From the NCBI RefSeq assembly GCF_020097835.1, contig NZ_CP083666.1:620001-684000 (forward strand): 64,000 bases of DNA, given 5' to 3'. The DNA comes from Haloprofundus halobius. GTDB taxonomy: Archaea; Halobacteriota; Halobacteria; Halobacteriales; Haloferacaceae. A model generated the notes under the pieces. That model did not search any database and was not told the DNA's origin. It saw only the letters and a list, made by a program, of their open reading frames with translations. The translations under genes and the position numbers were made by a program. Position 1 is the stretch's first letter; each line of letters begins with the position of its first letter. Of the stretch, positions 18,897-27,957 are shown one piece after another.

Positions 18897-18911
18897 GCCG
18901 CCTGCGGCGGC
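18897..18911 (+). terminator. GC hairpin after cspA
   Basis: GCCGCC-TGC-GGCGGC, a perfect 6-bp stem with a 3-nt loop, starts 13 bp after the cspA stop codon and is followed by AAAACGACC. It may stabilise the 3' end or mark termination. There is no clear T-run, so confidence is modest. Confidence 0.4.
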
Positions 18912-18990
18912 AAAACGACCCCACATTACTACCATTATTTTCGCGCCAGCGGTGGTACTCGACTCGAACAGACGGGAGTCGTCCTGCGTG

Positions 18991-19030
18991 AGACCGATTC
19001 GTCCCCAGTCAGACCGATTCGTCCCCAGTC
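18991..19030. repeat. Perfect 20-bp tandem duplication
   Basis: AGACCGATTCGTCCCCAGTC occurs at 18991-19010 and again directly at 19011-19030 with no mismatch. The second copy overlaps the first two bases of the Rieske gene stop triplet on the minus strand (19029-19031), so it leaves that protein unchanged. Exact identity suggests a recent slippage event. Confidence 0.95.
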
Positions 19031-19583
19031 ACAACACCCGTCCGCCGTCGAATCGTTCGTCGGTCAGGTAGACGCCGTCGTCTCGGCGTTCGACCTCGAT
19101 GAGTTCGAGCGACTGGCCCCGGCACGGACCACGGGTGCAGAACCCGTCACCGCGGACGAACCGCGCACCGTGCTCGTGACAGACGATGTGGTCGTCGGTC
19201 ACGCGCGCACCGAACCCGGGGTCCAGCCGAACGTGCGGTTTGTGCGGGCAGGAGTTACGCCACGCGTACACCTCGTCGCCGTTTCGTTCGAGTATCCCCT
19301 CGGCTCCTCGCTGTCCGTTTGTCGCCTCGAATCGGAGCGTCCCCCCCGTCGGGATGTCGTCGATGGCGACGAGTCGGCGCGGGTCGGACACGGCATCTGC
19401 CTCTTCAGTCGGTGCGTCGTTCCCCTCGGCGGGGGCGTCGCCGTCTCCGCCGCCGTCGCGCTCGTCGTCGACGCTGAATCGGAACGTCGCGTCGCCGACT
19501 TCGACCGTTCCTTCCGTATCGGAGAGTCGCACCGTCTCTTCTTCGTCCTCTGTCTCGACGGTCACCCGGATGGCGTCGTCCAT
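19029..19583 (-). CDS. Rieske [2Fe-2S] ferredoxin-like protein
   Basis: 184 residues. The C-terminal half is a Rieske domain: NSCPHKPHVRLD gives the first Cys-x-His pair and VCHEHGARFV the second Cys-x2-His pair, which together ligate a 2Fe-2S cluster. Residues 1-85 hold a short beta region then an acidic Gly/Asp/Ala linker, an unusual N-terminal addition for such a small protein. It has no signal peptide or membrane helix, so it is probably a soluble electron carrier of the nitrite-reductase-small-subunit type. Partner unknown; it is divergent from the Gfo/Idh gene. Confidence 0.85.
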   Translation of the reverse strand: MDDAIRVTVETEDEEETVRLSDTEGTVEVGDATFRFSVDDERDGGGDGDAPAEGNDAPTEEADAVSDPRRLVAIDDIPTGGTLRFEATNGQRGAEGILERNGDEVYAWRNSCPHKPHVRLDPGFGARVTDDHIVCHEHGARFVRGDGFCTRGPCRGQSLELIEVERRDDGVYLTDERFDGGRVL

Positions 19584-19748
19584 GTGTGACCGCTTACGGA
19601 CGCGAGCAAGGATAGCTTGTCGGCGGAAATCACGTCCGCACGCGGCGACTCGGTGCGGGGTGGGGCGGGTCCATACGGGCCGGTTCGAGACGATGCGGTG
19701 CGTTCCGGAATGACCAGAGTCATTCCTGTGACGGTGGTTTTCGACGCC

Positions 19749-20741
19749 ATGCCAACCGAATCCGTTTACGACGTGGGGGTCGTCGGCTGCGGGGTCGTCG
19801 GCAACCGCCTCGCCGACTCGTTCACCGCCCACGAGCGGACGAACGTCTGGGGCGTCTGCGACCTCGTCGAATCGAAAGCGACGGCGTTCGCCGACAAGTA
19901 CGACTGCGCGGCGTTCACAGACTACCGGGAACTGCTCGAACGCGACGCCGTCGATGTCGTCTACGTCGGCGTGCCGCCCGCCTCGCATCTCGAAGTCGCA
20001 CGCTTCGCGTTGGAACTGGAGAAACACGTTGTCTGCGAGAAACCGATCGCCGAGAACGCCGACGAGGGCGAGAAGTTGGTCGAACTCGCGGCGTCGTCGT
20101 CGCAGACGACTGCGGTCAACCTCCCGTTTCGCTACACGCCGGGGTTCGTCGAGATGCGGGAACGGATCCGGAACGGGGACGTCGGTCACCCGAAGCGAAT
20201 CAGTCTCGACTTCCGATTCCCGCGGTGGCCCCGCGAGTGGCAAGATGTGTCGTGGTTGACGGGTCGCGAACAGGGTGGTCCGCTCCGAGAAGTCGGGACG
20301 CACTTCCTCTTCGGCGTGCAGGAGATTTTCGGCCCCGTCGACCGACTCAGCGCCGAGGTGTCGTACAGCGGTCCCGAGACGTACGAGGAGTCTATCGTCG
20401 GTTACTTCGAGACCGACGGCGTCCACGGCACCATCGACGTACTCTGCGACCACCAACAGTCCGAGGAGAACTCGATTACGGTCGTCGGGTCGAAGTCGGC
20501 GCTCACGCTGACCGAGTGGTACAAACTCGTCGAGCATCGCGGCGACGACGGCGGAGCGCGCGAGACGACGCTCAACGAGACGCGCGAACGGACGACGCTG
20601 ACACTCGTCGACGAGTTCGTCGCCGCGCTCGACGGCGACGGCGGAAATCTGGTGTCGTTCGAGGAGGCGAATCGAGTCCAGCGGGTCGTCGACGCCGTCT
20701 TCGCCTCCGAGGGGACGGTGCGAGAACTCGACGACGACTGA
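19749..20741 (+). CDS. Gfo/Idh/MocA family oxidoreductase
   Basis: 330 residues from MPTESVYDVGVVGCGVVGNRLADSF, an NAD(P) Rossmann loop. The family motif CEKPIAENADEGEKL lies near 100 and the C-terminal domain contains LREVGTHFLFGVQEIFG. In-frame codons before this ATG look non-coding. Such enzymes oxidise or reduce sugars, inositols or amino-sugar derivatives, with no substrate prediction possible here. It is divergent from the Rieske gene and followed after 49 bp by a small membrane protein. Confidence 0.87.
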   Translation: MPTESVYDVGVVGCGVVGNRLADSFTAHERTNVWGVCDLVESKATAFADKYDCAAFTDYRELLERDAVDVVYVGVPPASHLEVARFALELEKHVVCEKPIAENADEGEKLVELAASSSQTTAVNLPFRYTPGFVEMRERIRNGDVGHPKRISLDFRFPRWPREWQDVSWLTGREQGGPLREVGTHFLFGVQEIFGPVDRLSAEVSYSGPETYEESIVGYFETDGVHGTIDVLCDHQQSEENSITVVGSKSALTLTEWYKLVEHRGDDGGARETTLNETRERTTLTLVDEFVAALDGDGGNLVSFEEANRVQRVVDAVFASEGTVRELDDD

Positions 20742-20790
20742 GTCCACCGAGGACGGAACAGCCATATCGTTGCTTCACAGTCGTGGACGT

Positions 20791-21006
20791 GTGAACCGCG
20801 ACCGTTTCGTCCGACTCTCGCTTCTGGCGTTCGGCCTCATCCTCGTCAGTTTCGTCGTGATGGGGACGACCAGAATTTTCCTCCCGTACCGCGTCGCACG
20901 GTTGCTCGCCGCGCCGACGTTTCTCGCGGCGTTCGGCCTCGTCGTCTACCTGTTCGTGCGCGCGACCCTCTCCGTTCTCGGCGTCGTCCCCATCGAGGAG
21001 TCGTGA
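20791..21006 (+). CDS. Small two-helix membrane protein, 71 aa
   Basis: GTG start giving VNRDRFVRLSLLAFGLILVSFVV; a TTG seven codons earlier is possible. Two hydrophobic segments (about residues 9-25 and 38-60) separated by a short Arg-containing loop indicate a double-pass membrane protein. No family recognised. It lies between the Gfo/Idh gene and hisD on the same strand but with gaps of 49 and 179 bp, so co-transcription is not certain. Confidence 0.6.
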   Translation: MNRDRFVRLSLLAFGLILVSFVVMGTTRIFLPYRVARLLAAPTFLAAFGLVVYLFVRATLSVLGVVPIEES

Positions 21007-21185
21007 GTTGGCGAGCAGGCGGCGAAGCTACCAGCACACGGGGGGTCGCCGCACACTCGCCTCGTTCCCCGCCTGGCTGTCGTCAGAACACACCCGGGGT
21101 TGGTCGCCCTCTCTCGGATAAACGTTCGTGAGAGCGCATCTCTCACTATCGGAACGTCTTTTCGCGCCGCCTTCGAAGCGCGCCC

Positions 21186-22514
21186 ATGGAAGTCAAGCGA
21201 ATCGCGGACCTCGGCCCCGACGAACGCGACGCGCTGTTCGAGCGCGACGCGGGCGTCGACGCCGTCCGCAACGACGTCCGTGACATCGTCGGTCGCGTAC
21301 GTGAGGAGGGAGACGTGGCCCTCCGGGAGTTCTCCCGTGAGTTCGACGGCGTCGAAGTCGGCAACGTCGACGTGACGGACCTCGCCGAGCGAGCGTACGG
21401 CGACGTCGGCGAGGAGATACGCGAAGCCATCGAGACGGCCGCCGAGAACGTCCGAGAGTTCCACGAGCGGCAGATTCCCGAGGACTGGCGCGACGACTTC
21501 GGGGGTCACGTGAGCGAAGCGAATGTGACTACGGAAGCGCGAAGCGCTTCCGGCAGTCGAGAACTCGGTCGTCGGTTCCGACCGCTCGAACGCGTCGGCG
21601 TTTACGTCCCGGGCGGTGCGGCCGCCTACCCGTCGAGCGCGCTGATGGGCGTCATTCCAGCCAAGGTCGCCGGCGTCGAGCACGTCGCCGTCGCCACGCC
21701 GCCCGCCGACGAGATCAACCCGGTAACGCTCGCCGCGATTCACGCCGCGGGTGCCGACGCGGTATACGCTGCGGGTGGCGCGCAGGCCATCTCGGCGCTC
21801 GCCTACGGCACCGAGACGGTCAACGCGGTGCAGAAAGTCGTCGGCCCCGGTAACAAGTGGGTGACGGCCGCGAAGGCCGAGGTCCGCGGCGACGTCGAGA
21901 TCGATTTCCTCGCCGGACCGAGCGAGATTCTCGTCGTCGCCGACGAGACAGCACGTCCGGAGTTCGTCGCGGCCGACCTCCTCGCGCAGGCCGAACACGA
22001 CCCCGAAGCCTCGGTCGTCGCGGTCACGGACGACGAGGAGACGGCCGAGGCCATCGCCGAGGCGGTCGACGCGGGCGTCGCCGACCGCGAGCGCGGCGAC
22101 GTGATTTCCGAGGCGCTCGCCAACGACGCCAGCGGCGTCTTCCTCGCGCGGTCGATGCCCGAAGCCGTCCTCTTCGCAGAGGAGTACGCCGCCGAGCACC
22201 TCTCGATTCAGGCGCGAGACGACGAGGAACTGCTCGACCGCATCACCAACGCCGGGAGCGTCTTTTTGGGTCCCTACACGCCCGTCGCCGCGGGTGACTA
22301 CGCCTCCGGAACTAACCACGTCCTGCCGACGAACGGCGGCGCGAAGCTATACGGTGGCCTCTCGGTCGACACGTTCGTTCGCTCGACGACAGTCCAGCGA
22401 CTCGACAGAGAGGGACTGGACGAACTGTCCGGGACGATCACGACGCTCGCGGAGGCCGAAGGGTTGGAGGCGCACGCCGAGAGCGTGCGCGTTCGCCTCG
22501 GCGACGGGAACTAA
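21186..22514 (+). CDS. hisD: Histidinol dehydrogenase with an in-frame palindromic insertion
   Basis: 442 residues. HisD oxidises L-histidinol to L-histidine in two NAD-dependent steps with a catalytic zinc. Signatures: [50 protein letters not shown] and [20 protein letters not shown]. Between the conserved [14 protein letters not shown] and [15 protein letters not shown] there is an additional stretch, [19 protein letters not shown], about 16 residues longer than in E. coli HisD, encoded by two adjacent hairpins (21505-21552). It lies on the surface side before the NAD-domain loop and probably does not abolish activity. No other his genes are nearby. Confidence 0.94.
   Translation: MEVKRIADLGPDERDALFERDAGVDAVRNDVRDIVGRVREEGDVALREFSREFDGVEVGNVDVTDLAERAYGDVGEEIREAIETAAENVREFHERQIPEDWRDDFGGHVSEANVTTEARSASGSRELGRRFRPLERVGVYVPGGAAAYPSSALMGVIPAKVAGVEHVAVATPPADEINPVTLAAIHAAGADAVYAAGGAQAISALAYGTETVNAVQKVVGPGNKWVTAAKAEVRGDVEIDFLAGPSEILVVADETARPEFVAADLLAQAEHDPEASVVAVTDDEETAEAIAEAVDAGVADRERGDVISEALANDASGVFLARSMPEAVLFAEEYAAEHLSIQARDDEELLDRITNAGSVFLGPYTPVAAGDYASGTNHVLPTNGGAKLYGGLSVDTFVRSTTVQRLDREGLDELSGTITTLAEAEGLEAHAESVRVRLGDGN
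21505..21552. repeat. Two hairpins inside hisD
   Basis: CGGAAGCG-CGAAG-CGCTTCCG (21532-21552) is a perfect 8-bp stem with the same CGAAG loop as the hairpin at 16829-16851. It is preceded by a weaker one (GTCAC 21505-21509 with GTGAC 21525-21529, loop containing GAGCGAAGCG). Together they coincide with the extra protein segment in HisD, so the element seems to have inserted in frame. Confidence 0.75.
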
Positions 22515-22691
22515 GCGACAGACGAGTAGCGGTTCCGGGGGCAAAAATTGTGCAAATTCCACGAAGTTTCACAATCGTACGCCACGGAGGGATGGCGTCC
22601 AGTTCCGACATCGTTCGCTGCTTTCTCGCAGCGTCGTACGACCCTGTGAACCAGCGTCACAGTTAACATCCTCCGGACGATACGCTCAGCC

Positions 22692-23057
22692 ATGAGTACC
22701 GAATCCGTCGACGGCGACGCCGAGACGCCGGTGAAAGTGACAGAGAGCGCGGCGTCGGAGGCGCTGTCGCTTCTGGAGAGCGAGGGACTGGACACCGACG
22801 TGGCGGGTCTTCGGCTGTTCGTCCAGCAGGGGGGCTGTGCCGGGCTCTCCTACGGCATGCGTTTCGACAACGAACCCGAAGACGACGACGCGGTGACCGA
22901 ACACCACGGGCTGCGCATCTTCGTCGACCCGGCGAGCCGCCGCTACATCGGCGGCAGCGTCCTCGACTACGAGGGCGGCCTCCAGGCGGCGGGGTTCCAC
23001 GTCGAGAACCCGAACGTCGTCTCCGAGTGCGGGTGCGGCGAGAGCTTCCGGACGTAG
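22692..23057 (+). CDS. HesB/IscA-type iron-sulfur cluster assembly protein
   Basis: 121 residues of the A-type carrier family. VKVTESAASEALSLLESEG opens the domain. The three cluster cysteines are seen in QQGGCAGLSYGM and SECGCGESF near the C-terminus. It carries Fe-S clusters or iron to apo-proteins in the cytoplasm. A 15-residue acidic N-terminal extension precedes the domain, common in haloarchaea. It begins 177 bp after hisD and 36 bp before the DUF5816 gene, with which it may be co-transcribed. Confidence 0.92.
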   Translation: MSTESVDGDAETPVKVTESAASEALSLLESEGLDTDVAGLRLFVQQGGCAGLSYGMRFDNEPEDDDAVTEHHGLRIFVDPASRRYIGGSVLDYEGGLQAAGFHVENPNVVSECGCGESFRT

Positions 23058-23093
23058 AAACGGAGTTAACTCCCGTCACCTGTAGTCGAACGC

Positions 23094-23339
23094 ATGGAAC
23101 TCGAAGTCGCCACGACACCCGCAGACGACACCGTCTACGTCGACCGCAGCGAGGGCGAGCGCGGGTCGAAAGCGCCCTTCTTCACCACTTACGTCTCCGA
23201 GTCGCGCGACGTTCGATGGGGCTACCGCTGCGGCAACTGCGAGACGTTCGACAACGCGATGGACACGATGGGTCGCATCGAGTGCAACACCTGCGGCAAC
23301 ATCAAGAAACCCGACGAGTGGGACGCCGCCCACGAGTGA
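23094..23339 (+). CDS. Small zinc-ribbon protein, DUF5816-like
   Basis: 81 residues. The N-terminal half is beta-like (MELEVATTPADDTVYVDRSEG). The C-terminal half has CGNCETFDNAMDTMGRIECNTCG, two Cys-x2-Cys pairs that should bind one zinc. The ending KKPDEWDAAHE matches my memory of the haloarchaeal DUF5816 family. Possible roles are nucleic-acid or protein binding, not established. Close spacing to the IscA-type gene suggests shared transcription. Confidence 0.75.
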   Translation: MELEVATTPADDTVYVDRSEGERGSKAPFFTTYVSESRDVRWGYRCGNCETFDNAMDTMGRIECNTCGNIKKPDEWDAAHE

Positions 23340-23455
23340 GACGGCCGAGCAAACCGGCCGAATCTGTCCGGTTCGACGCCCGTGTTTCACCCACCCGGAC
23401 TGTTTGAGCAGGCCGTGACAAGGTTTATCAGACGAGGGCGAGTAGTTTCAGTTAC

Positions 23456-23797
23456 ATGGCCCCTGTTACCATGCCACCAGTCGAGGAGGCCAAGACGATT
23501 TTCACCCGCCTCGGCTACACCGTATCCGGAGAGGGGACGGACCTACGGGCCGAACGAAAGTGGCGTACCGTACAAGTGACGGCCGTCGCAGACAACGATA
23601 CGATGGGTCGCGCGCTCGCCGACGGCGGGCGCGACGACGGCCCGCCGTTCCGCTGCTTCGTCACCTGGGACGAACACGCCGACTCGCTCTGTCAACGACT
23701 CGAACGCACCGCTCGAACCTACGAGTGGGCGGTCATCAGCGTCGGAGACGCCGACGACTATCGGGTCATCCGCGAAGACGTCCCGACCGTCGCCTGA
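23456..23797 (+). CDS. Haloarchaeal conserved protein, DUF7116-like
   Basis: 113 residues. MPPVEEAKTIFTRLGYTVSGEGTDLRAERKWRTVQVTAV is well conserved in haloarchaea, followed by a charged domain with FRCFVTWDEHADSLCQRLER. No membrane helix or signal. It may start at the first ATG or at the Met five residues in; the first is used. A TATA-like GGTTTATCAG is about 25-30 bp upstream. Function unknown. Confidence 0.7.
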   Translation: MAPVTMPPVEEAKTIFTRLGYTVSGEGTDLRAERKWRTVQVTAVADNDTMGRALADGGRDDGPPFRCFVTWDEHADSLCQRLERTARTYEWAVISVGDADDYRVIREDVPTVA

Positions 23798-23847
23798 CAG
23801 TCTCGGGCGACGCGGTGTTTATCTTTCCTGACCGCTAATCGCGGCAT

Positions 23848-24798
23848 ATGTTCGTCGGGCACGCAGTATTCGCCTTCGCGCTCGTCGCCGGTGCGGCCGC
23901 GATTCGCGGCGTCGACTCGACACGCGCGCTCTCTTTGGGAGCGGTCGCTGCGGCGTTCGCCGCCGCCCCCGACGTCGACATCGCCTACGCGCTCGTCGGC
24001 GTCGTCGGCGCGCAGACGACGGACGCGCTCTCGGTCGCCTCCCAGTTCTGGCAGACCGGCAACCTGGTCCACCGAGCGATGACGCACTCGGTCGTCGTCG
24101 CCCCCATCGTCGCCGTCGCCGCGGCGTTGTGGCTCCGCGGCCGTCGCGTCGGTCGCCGGCGGGGACTCGTCGCCGCGGCCGCGTTGCTGGCGACCGTCGT
24201 CGCCGTCGCCGCCGCGGTCTCTGGCGGCCTCGGTCTCCTCGTCATGGCGCTTTTCGCCGCCGCCGTCCTCGCCATCACCGAGGCAACCGAACGCTGGACC
24301 GACCTCGGTCCGCGAGCGACGTTCTCGGCGGCGCTCGTGGGACTGCTCTCGCACCCATTCGGCGATCTGTTCACCGGGTCGCCGCCGGCGATGCTCTACC
24401 CGTTCGACGCGACGCTGTTCGCCGACCGACTCGCCTTCAGCGTCGACCCGACGCTGAACCTGCTGGGCGCGTTCGGTCTCGAACTGCTCACCATCTGGGC
24501 GGGATTGCTCGTCGCGCTCCACCTCTCGGGCTACTCGCTCCGCGACGCCGTCGACGGCCGCGCGGCGCTGGGCGCGGCGTACGCGGTGAGCGTGCTTCTC
24601 ATCCCCGCGCCGACGCTCGAACTCTCGTACCCGTTCGTCTTCAGCGTTCTCGCCGTCGGGATGGTCGGCGCGGCCCCGCGAGTCGGTATCCGCAGTCGGC
24701 GCGTCGAACTCCCCGACAGAGTCGCCGCGCTCTGTACCGGTCTGACGGCCGTGAGTATCGCCGGTGTGGCCTACGCCGTCGCGTATCTCGTCGCGTGA
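23848..24798 (+). CDS. Membrane-bound metal-dependent hydrolase (YdjM/DUF457 family)
   Basis: 316 residues with 7-8 hydrophobic helices. The opening MFVGHAVFAFALVAGAAAI, the PDVDIAYALVG segment and HRAMTHSVVVAP carry the His/Asp ligands typical of the YdjM membrane hydrolase family, and LSHPFGDLFTGSPPAMLYPF supplies a further HPxxD-type motif. Family members include proteins linked to phospholipid or LexA-regulated functions in bacteria, but biochemical roles are mostly unknown. It begins the membrane-protein group that continues to 26.2 kb. Confidence 0.83.
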   Translation: MFVGHAVFAFALVAGAAAIRGVDSTRALSLGAVAAAFAAAPDVDIAYALVGVVGAQTTDALSVASQFWQTGNLVHRAMTHSVVVAPIVAVAAALWLRGRRVGRRRGLVAAAALLATVVAVAAAVSGGLGLLVMALFAAAVLAITEATERWTDLGPRATFSAALVGLLSHPFGDLFTGSPPAMLYPFDATLFADRLAFSVDPTLNLLGAFGLELLTIWAGLLVALHLSGYSLRDAVDGRAALGAAYAVSVLLIPAPTLELSYPFVFSVLAVGMVGAAPRVGIRSRRVELPDRVAALCTGLTAVSIAGVAYAVAYLVA

Positions 24799-24917
24799 AC
24801 CGCCGCGCGAACCGTCGCGGCCCTCGTCGAGACGCGGCGCGGGTGATGGGACCAATCGACACGCAGCGACCGTCACAGTGGGAAGCCTTTTTGCTCGAAA
24901 CAAAACGATAGGAGCGC

Positions 24918-25565
24918 ATGAATCGGTCGGGGCTGAGCCACGTCGTCGAAAACGAGCGGACGAACGCGGTCGTCGGATGGGTATTCGTCGCCGTCTTCTG
25001 CGTCGCCGGCGTCGGCGAGCTGCTGACCGGCGAACTCGTTCAGGCGGGGTTCGTCCTCGCCACCGCCGGGTTGGCCGTCGTCCCGGCCGTCGCCTACCGG
25101 GACCCGCGGGCGATGCTCCCGTGGGAGGTGCTGGCGCTGGCGGTGTTGCCGGTCGTCGGGCAGGCGGTCGTCGGCGGACAGACCATCGACGGTGTGACGC
25201 TCAGCGGCCGCGTCGTCCGTTACTTCGCCGTCGCCGCCGTCGCGCTCGTCGTCGCCGTCGAACTCGACGTGTTCACGCCCGTGCGGATGAACTACTCCTT
25301 CGCCGTCCTGTTCGTCGCCGTCACGACGATGGCCGCCGCCGGGGTGTGGGCCGTCGTCCAGTGGCTCTCTGACCTCTATCTCGGCACCGAGTTTCTCCTG
25401 GACGGTCGCCCCGAAGACGTCGTCCACACCGCGATGATGTGGGACTTCGTCGCGGCGACGCTCGCCGGCGTCGGGGCTGGACTGCTGTTCGAGTTCTACT
25501 TCCGCCGTCGCTCGCACGCCCGCGAACGCCTCCCGGCGACCCTCAGCGGCGGTGAGAGCCGATGA
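24918..25565 (+). CDS. Polytopic membrane protein, 215 aa, upstream member of a related pair
   Basis: 215 residues with six predicted membrane helices and a cytoplasmic Arg-rich tail (FEFYFRRRSHARERL). It overlaps the next gene by 4 bp (ATGA), and the two share a general layout, so they look like a related pair. It lacks the conserved Asp/Asn signature visible in its partner. No specific family is assigned. A TATA-like AGCCTTTTTGC about 27-36 bp upstream could drive both genes. Confidence 0.7.
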   Translation: MNRSGLSHVVENERTNAVVGWVFVAVFCVAGVGELLTGELVQAGFVLATAGLAVVPAVAYRDPRAMLPWEVLALAVLPVVGQAVVGGQTIDGVTLSGRVVRYFAVAAVALVVAVELDVFTPVRMNYSFAVLFVAVTTMAAAGVWAVVQWLSDLYLGTEFLLDGRPEDVVHTAMMWDFVAATLAGVGAGLLFEFYFRRRSHARERLPATLSGGESR

Positions 25566-26230
25566 GAGTTCGCGAGAAACTCGGCATCAGCGACCGGCGG
25601 CAGACGCAGTTGGCGCGGTTGATGCAACTGTTTCTGGTCGGGATGGTCGCCATCGGCGTCGAGCGCGGCGACGTGGGCGTCATCGTCAACGCGGGCGTTG
25701 CACTCGCGGTGACGTACGTTCCGGCCCTTCTGGAGCGAGACTACCACATCCCGATGGACGCGGGACTGACGCTGTGGGTGACGACGGCCGTCTTCCTCCA
25801 CGCCATCGGGAGCGGCGGCCTCCCGGGCGTCGAGACCGGACTCTACCGCCAGTTCCCGTGGTGGGACCACATGACGCACACCCTGTCGGCGTCGCTCGTC
25901 GCCGCCGTCGGCTACACCGTCACCCGCGCGCTGGACGTCCACACCGACGCCGTCAAGTTCCCGCCGCGGTTCATGTTCGTGTTTATCCTCATGTTCACCG
26001 TCGCCTTCGGCGTGTTCTGGGAGGTGCTGGAGTTCGCCATCGGCGAGGTCGCGGCGACGACCGGCGGCGACCCGGTGTTGACCCAGTTCGGACTCAGCGA
26101 CACGCTCGGCGACATCATGTTCAACACGCTCGGCGGCGTCGTCGTCGCCGTCTGGGGGGCGGCGCACCTCTCGGACGTCGTCGGCGCGGTGGCGTCGAGG
26201 TTCGGGCGGGGTCGAGCGGAGTCGAAGTGA
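25562..26230 (+). CDS. DUF2238-like polytopic membrane protein
   Basis: 222 residues, about six helices. WWDHMTHTLSASLVAAVGY and DTLGDIMFNTLGGVVVAVWG form the conserved W-D-x2-x-H and D-T-x-x-D-x2-x-N-x3-G pattern of the DUF2238 (YjdF-like) membrane family. A hydrophobic EVLEFAIGE segment carries buried charged residues that suggest a substrate or metal site. Translationally coupled to the preceding membrane gene by a 4-bp overlap. Function unknown. Confidence 0.78.
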   Translation: MRVREKLGISDRRQTQLARLMQLFLVGMVAIGVERGDVGVIVNAGVALAVTYVPALLERDYHIPMDAGLTLWVTTAVFLHAIGSGGLPGVETGLYRQFPWWDHMTHTLSASLVAAVGYTVTRALDVHTDAVKFPPRFMFVFILMFTVAFGVFWEVLEFAIGEVAATTGGDPVLTQFGLSDTLGDIMFNTLGGVVVAVWGAAHLSDVVGAVASRFGRGRAESK

Positions 26231-26284
26231 GCGGAACCCGCACGAGCCGGCGGTGGAGTTCTCGCGGCGTGTGACCGCCGCGTG

Positions 26285-26297
26285 GCTTTTTACTGCC
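26285..26297 (+). promoter_or_regulatory. TATA-like element for dodecin
   Basis: GGCTTTTTACTG-type sequence 24-36 bp upstream of the dodecin start codon, consistent with leaderless transcription. Confidence 0.35.
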
Positions 26298-26319
26298 GGG
26301 AGTCGTAGCCGTACCCGAG

Positions 26320-26514
26320 ATGGTGTTCAAGAAAATCACGCTCATCGGACAGAGTAGCGAGGGATTCGAAGCGGCCGTCGACGACGCCGTCGACCGCGCC
26401 GAGGAGACCCTGGAGAACGTCTACTGGGTCGAAGTCGACGAACTGATGGTCGAACTCGCCGAGGAGGGACGGCAGTATCAAGCGGAGGCGACCGTCGCCT
26501 TCAAACTCGAATAA
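26320..26514 (+). CDS. Dodecin (flavin-storage protein)
   Basis: 64 residues, MVFKKITLIGQSSEGFEAAVDDAVDRAEETLENVYWVEVDEL. This is the dodecin fold, a beta-alpha-beta-beta subunit that assembles into a hollow dodecamer. In Halobacterium salinarum dodecin binds riboflavin and lumichrome and buffers free flavin. The Trp in NVYWVEV stacks on the flavin. Length and key residues are standard. It precedes the phosphoesterase gene by 69 bp. Confidence 0.93.
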   Translation: MVFKKITLIGQSSEGFEAAVDDAVDRAEETLENVYWVEVDELMVELAEEGRQYQAEATVAFKLE

Positions 26515-26583
26515 TCGGTCGCCGACCCGAACAGTCGGGGCGACCCGGTGGCTTCTTACCGCGGCCACTCCGACGCGGAGTGA

Positions 26584-27957
26584 ATGCCGCGGTTGCTTCA
26601 CTACTCGGACATCGAGAACGTCTACGACGATCCCGAGCGTGCTGGTCGTCTCGCAGGACTGCTCTACTCGCTCGACGGAGCCGATTCGCTCGTCGTCGGC
26701 AGCGGCGACAACACCTCCCCCGGAGTTCTGGCGCTCGTCTCGAAGGGTCGCCAGGCGCTCGACTTTTTCCGTGCCGTCGACAGCGACGTTGAGACGTTCG
26801 GCAACCACGACTTCGACTACGGTCCCGAGGCCACGCGCCAGTTGGTCGCCGACGCCCCGCAGACGTGGGTGAGCGCTAACGTCCGCGACGACGCGGGCGA
26901 GAGATTTGGCCGCGGCGAGGGCGTCGTCCCGTGGACCGTCGAGTCCGTCGACGGCGACGAAATCGGACTCTTCGGACTCACCGACCCCGCCACCGACTCG
27001 CTGAACCCACAGGCCGCCGAGTTGACGTTCACCGACCCGTACGAGGCGGCCGAACGCGCCGTCGCCGACCTGCGCGCCGAGGGCGTCGAGTACGTCGTCG
27101 CCGTCTCGCACCTCGGCGCGAGTGACGACGAACTCGCCCGCCGGGTGGACGTCGACGCGATTCTCGGTGGTCACGTCCACGCCGAGCGGGCGGAGTACGT
27201 CGCCGATACGCTGCTGCTTCGACCGGGCGTCAACGGTCGCGCCGTGCTCGAAGTCACGCTCGACGAGGACGGGGCGCGCGCGGAGCGCCACGACCCGAGC
27301 GAGGGTAACGTGCCCGTCGACGGGTCGCTGGTGGCGGCGCTCCGGGGTCGTCTCGCAGAGTCCGGTCTCGACAGCGTCGTCGGCGAGGCCGAGACGCCGA
27401 TGCGGCGGAGCGAAGAAGTCGTCTTCGGCGGCGAGTGCGCCGTCGGGAACTTCGTCGCGGACGCGTACCGCTGGGCCGCCGACGCCGACGTGGGCCTGCA
27501 GAACAGCGGCGGTATCCGAAACGGTCCGCCGCTGTCGGGCGAGGTGACCGTCGCCGACCTGGTGAGCGTCGTCCCGTTCGCCGAACCGGTCGTCGTCGCG
27601 GAACTCACCGGCGAGGAGCTGCTGACGGCGTTCCGCCAGGCCGCCGGCGGCGCGGTGGACTTCGGCGAACCATACTGGTGGCACGGCCACGTCAGCGGCG
27701 CGACGGTCCGGTGGGACGATGCCCGAAACGAACTCGACGGCGTGCGCGTCGGCGGCGAACCCGTCGACAGCGACAGACTGTATCGCGTGGCGACGGCGGA
27801 GTATCTGCTCCACAGCGACCACGAGTTCCCGGTCGTCGAGGAACGACACCGCGCCGGCGAGTACGGCATCCAACACGAGATTTTGGCCGACTACGCCCGC
27901 GAGTTCGGCGTCTCCGCGAGCGTCGAGGGGCGGATTCAACGGCCGACGGGCGACTGA
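26584..27957 (+). CDS. Metallophosphoesterase / 5'-nucleotidase (UshA-like), no signal peptide
   Basis: 457 residues. The N-terminal calcineurin-like domain has LHYSDIENVYDD, VVGSGDNTSPG, FGNHDFDYG and ILGGHVHAE, which hold the two-metal site. The C-terminal 5'-nucleotidase domain shows VGNFVADAYRW, LQNSGGIRNGPPL and DSDRLYRVATAEYLL. The usual D-x-H first motif reads HYSDIEN here, so the first metal ligand arrangement may be altered. Unlike UshA it has no export signal, suggesting a cytoplasmic nucleotide hydrolase. Confidence 0.85.
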   Translation: MPRLLHYSDIENVYDDPERAGRLAGLLYSLDGADSLVVGSGDNTSPGVLALVSKGRQALDFFRAVDSDVETFGNHDFDYGPEATRQLVADAPQTWVSANVRDDAGERFGRGEGVVPWTVESVDGDEIGLFGLTDPATDSLNPQAAELTFTDPYEAAERAVADLRAEGVEYVVAVSHLGASDDELARRVDVDAILGGHVHAERAEYVADTLLLRPGVNGRAVLEVTLDEDGARAERHDPSEGNVPVDGSLVAALRGRLAESGLDSVVGEAETPMRRSEEVVFGGECAVGNFVADAYRWAADADVGLQNSGGIRNGPPLSGEVTVADLVSVVPFAEPVVVAELTGEELLTAFRQAAGGAVDFGEPYWWHGHVSGATVRWDDARNELDGVRVGGEPVDSDRLYRVATAEYLLHSDHEFPVVEERHRAGEYGIQHEILADYAREFGVSASVEGRIQRPTGD

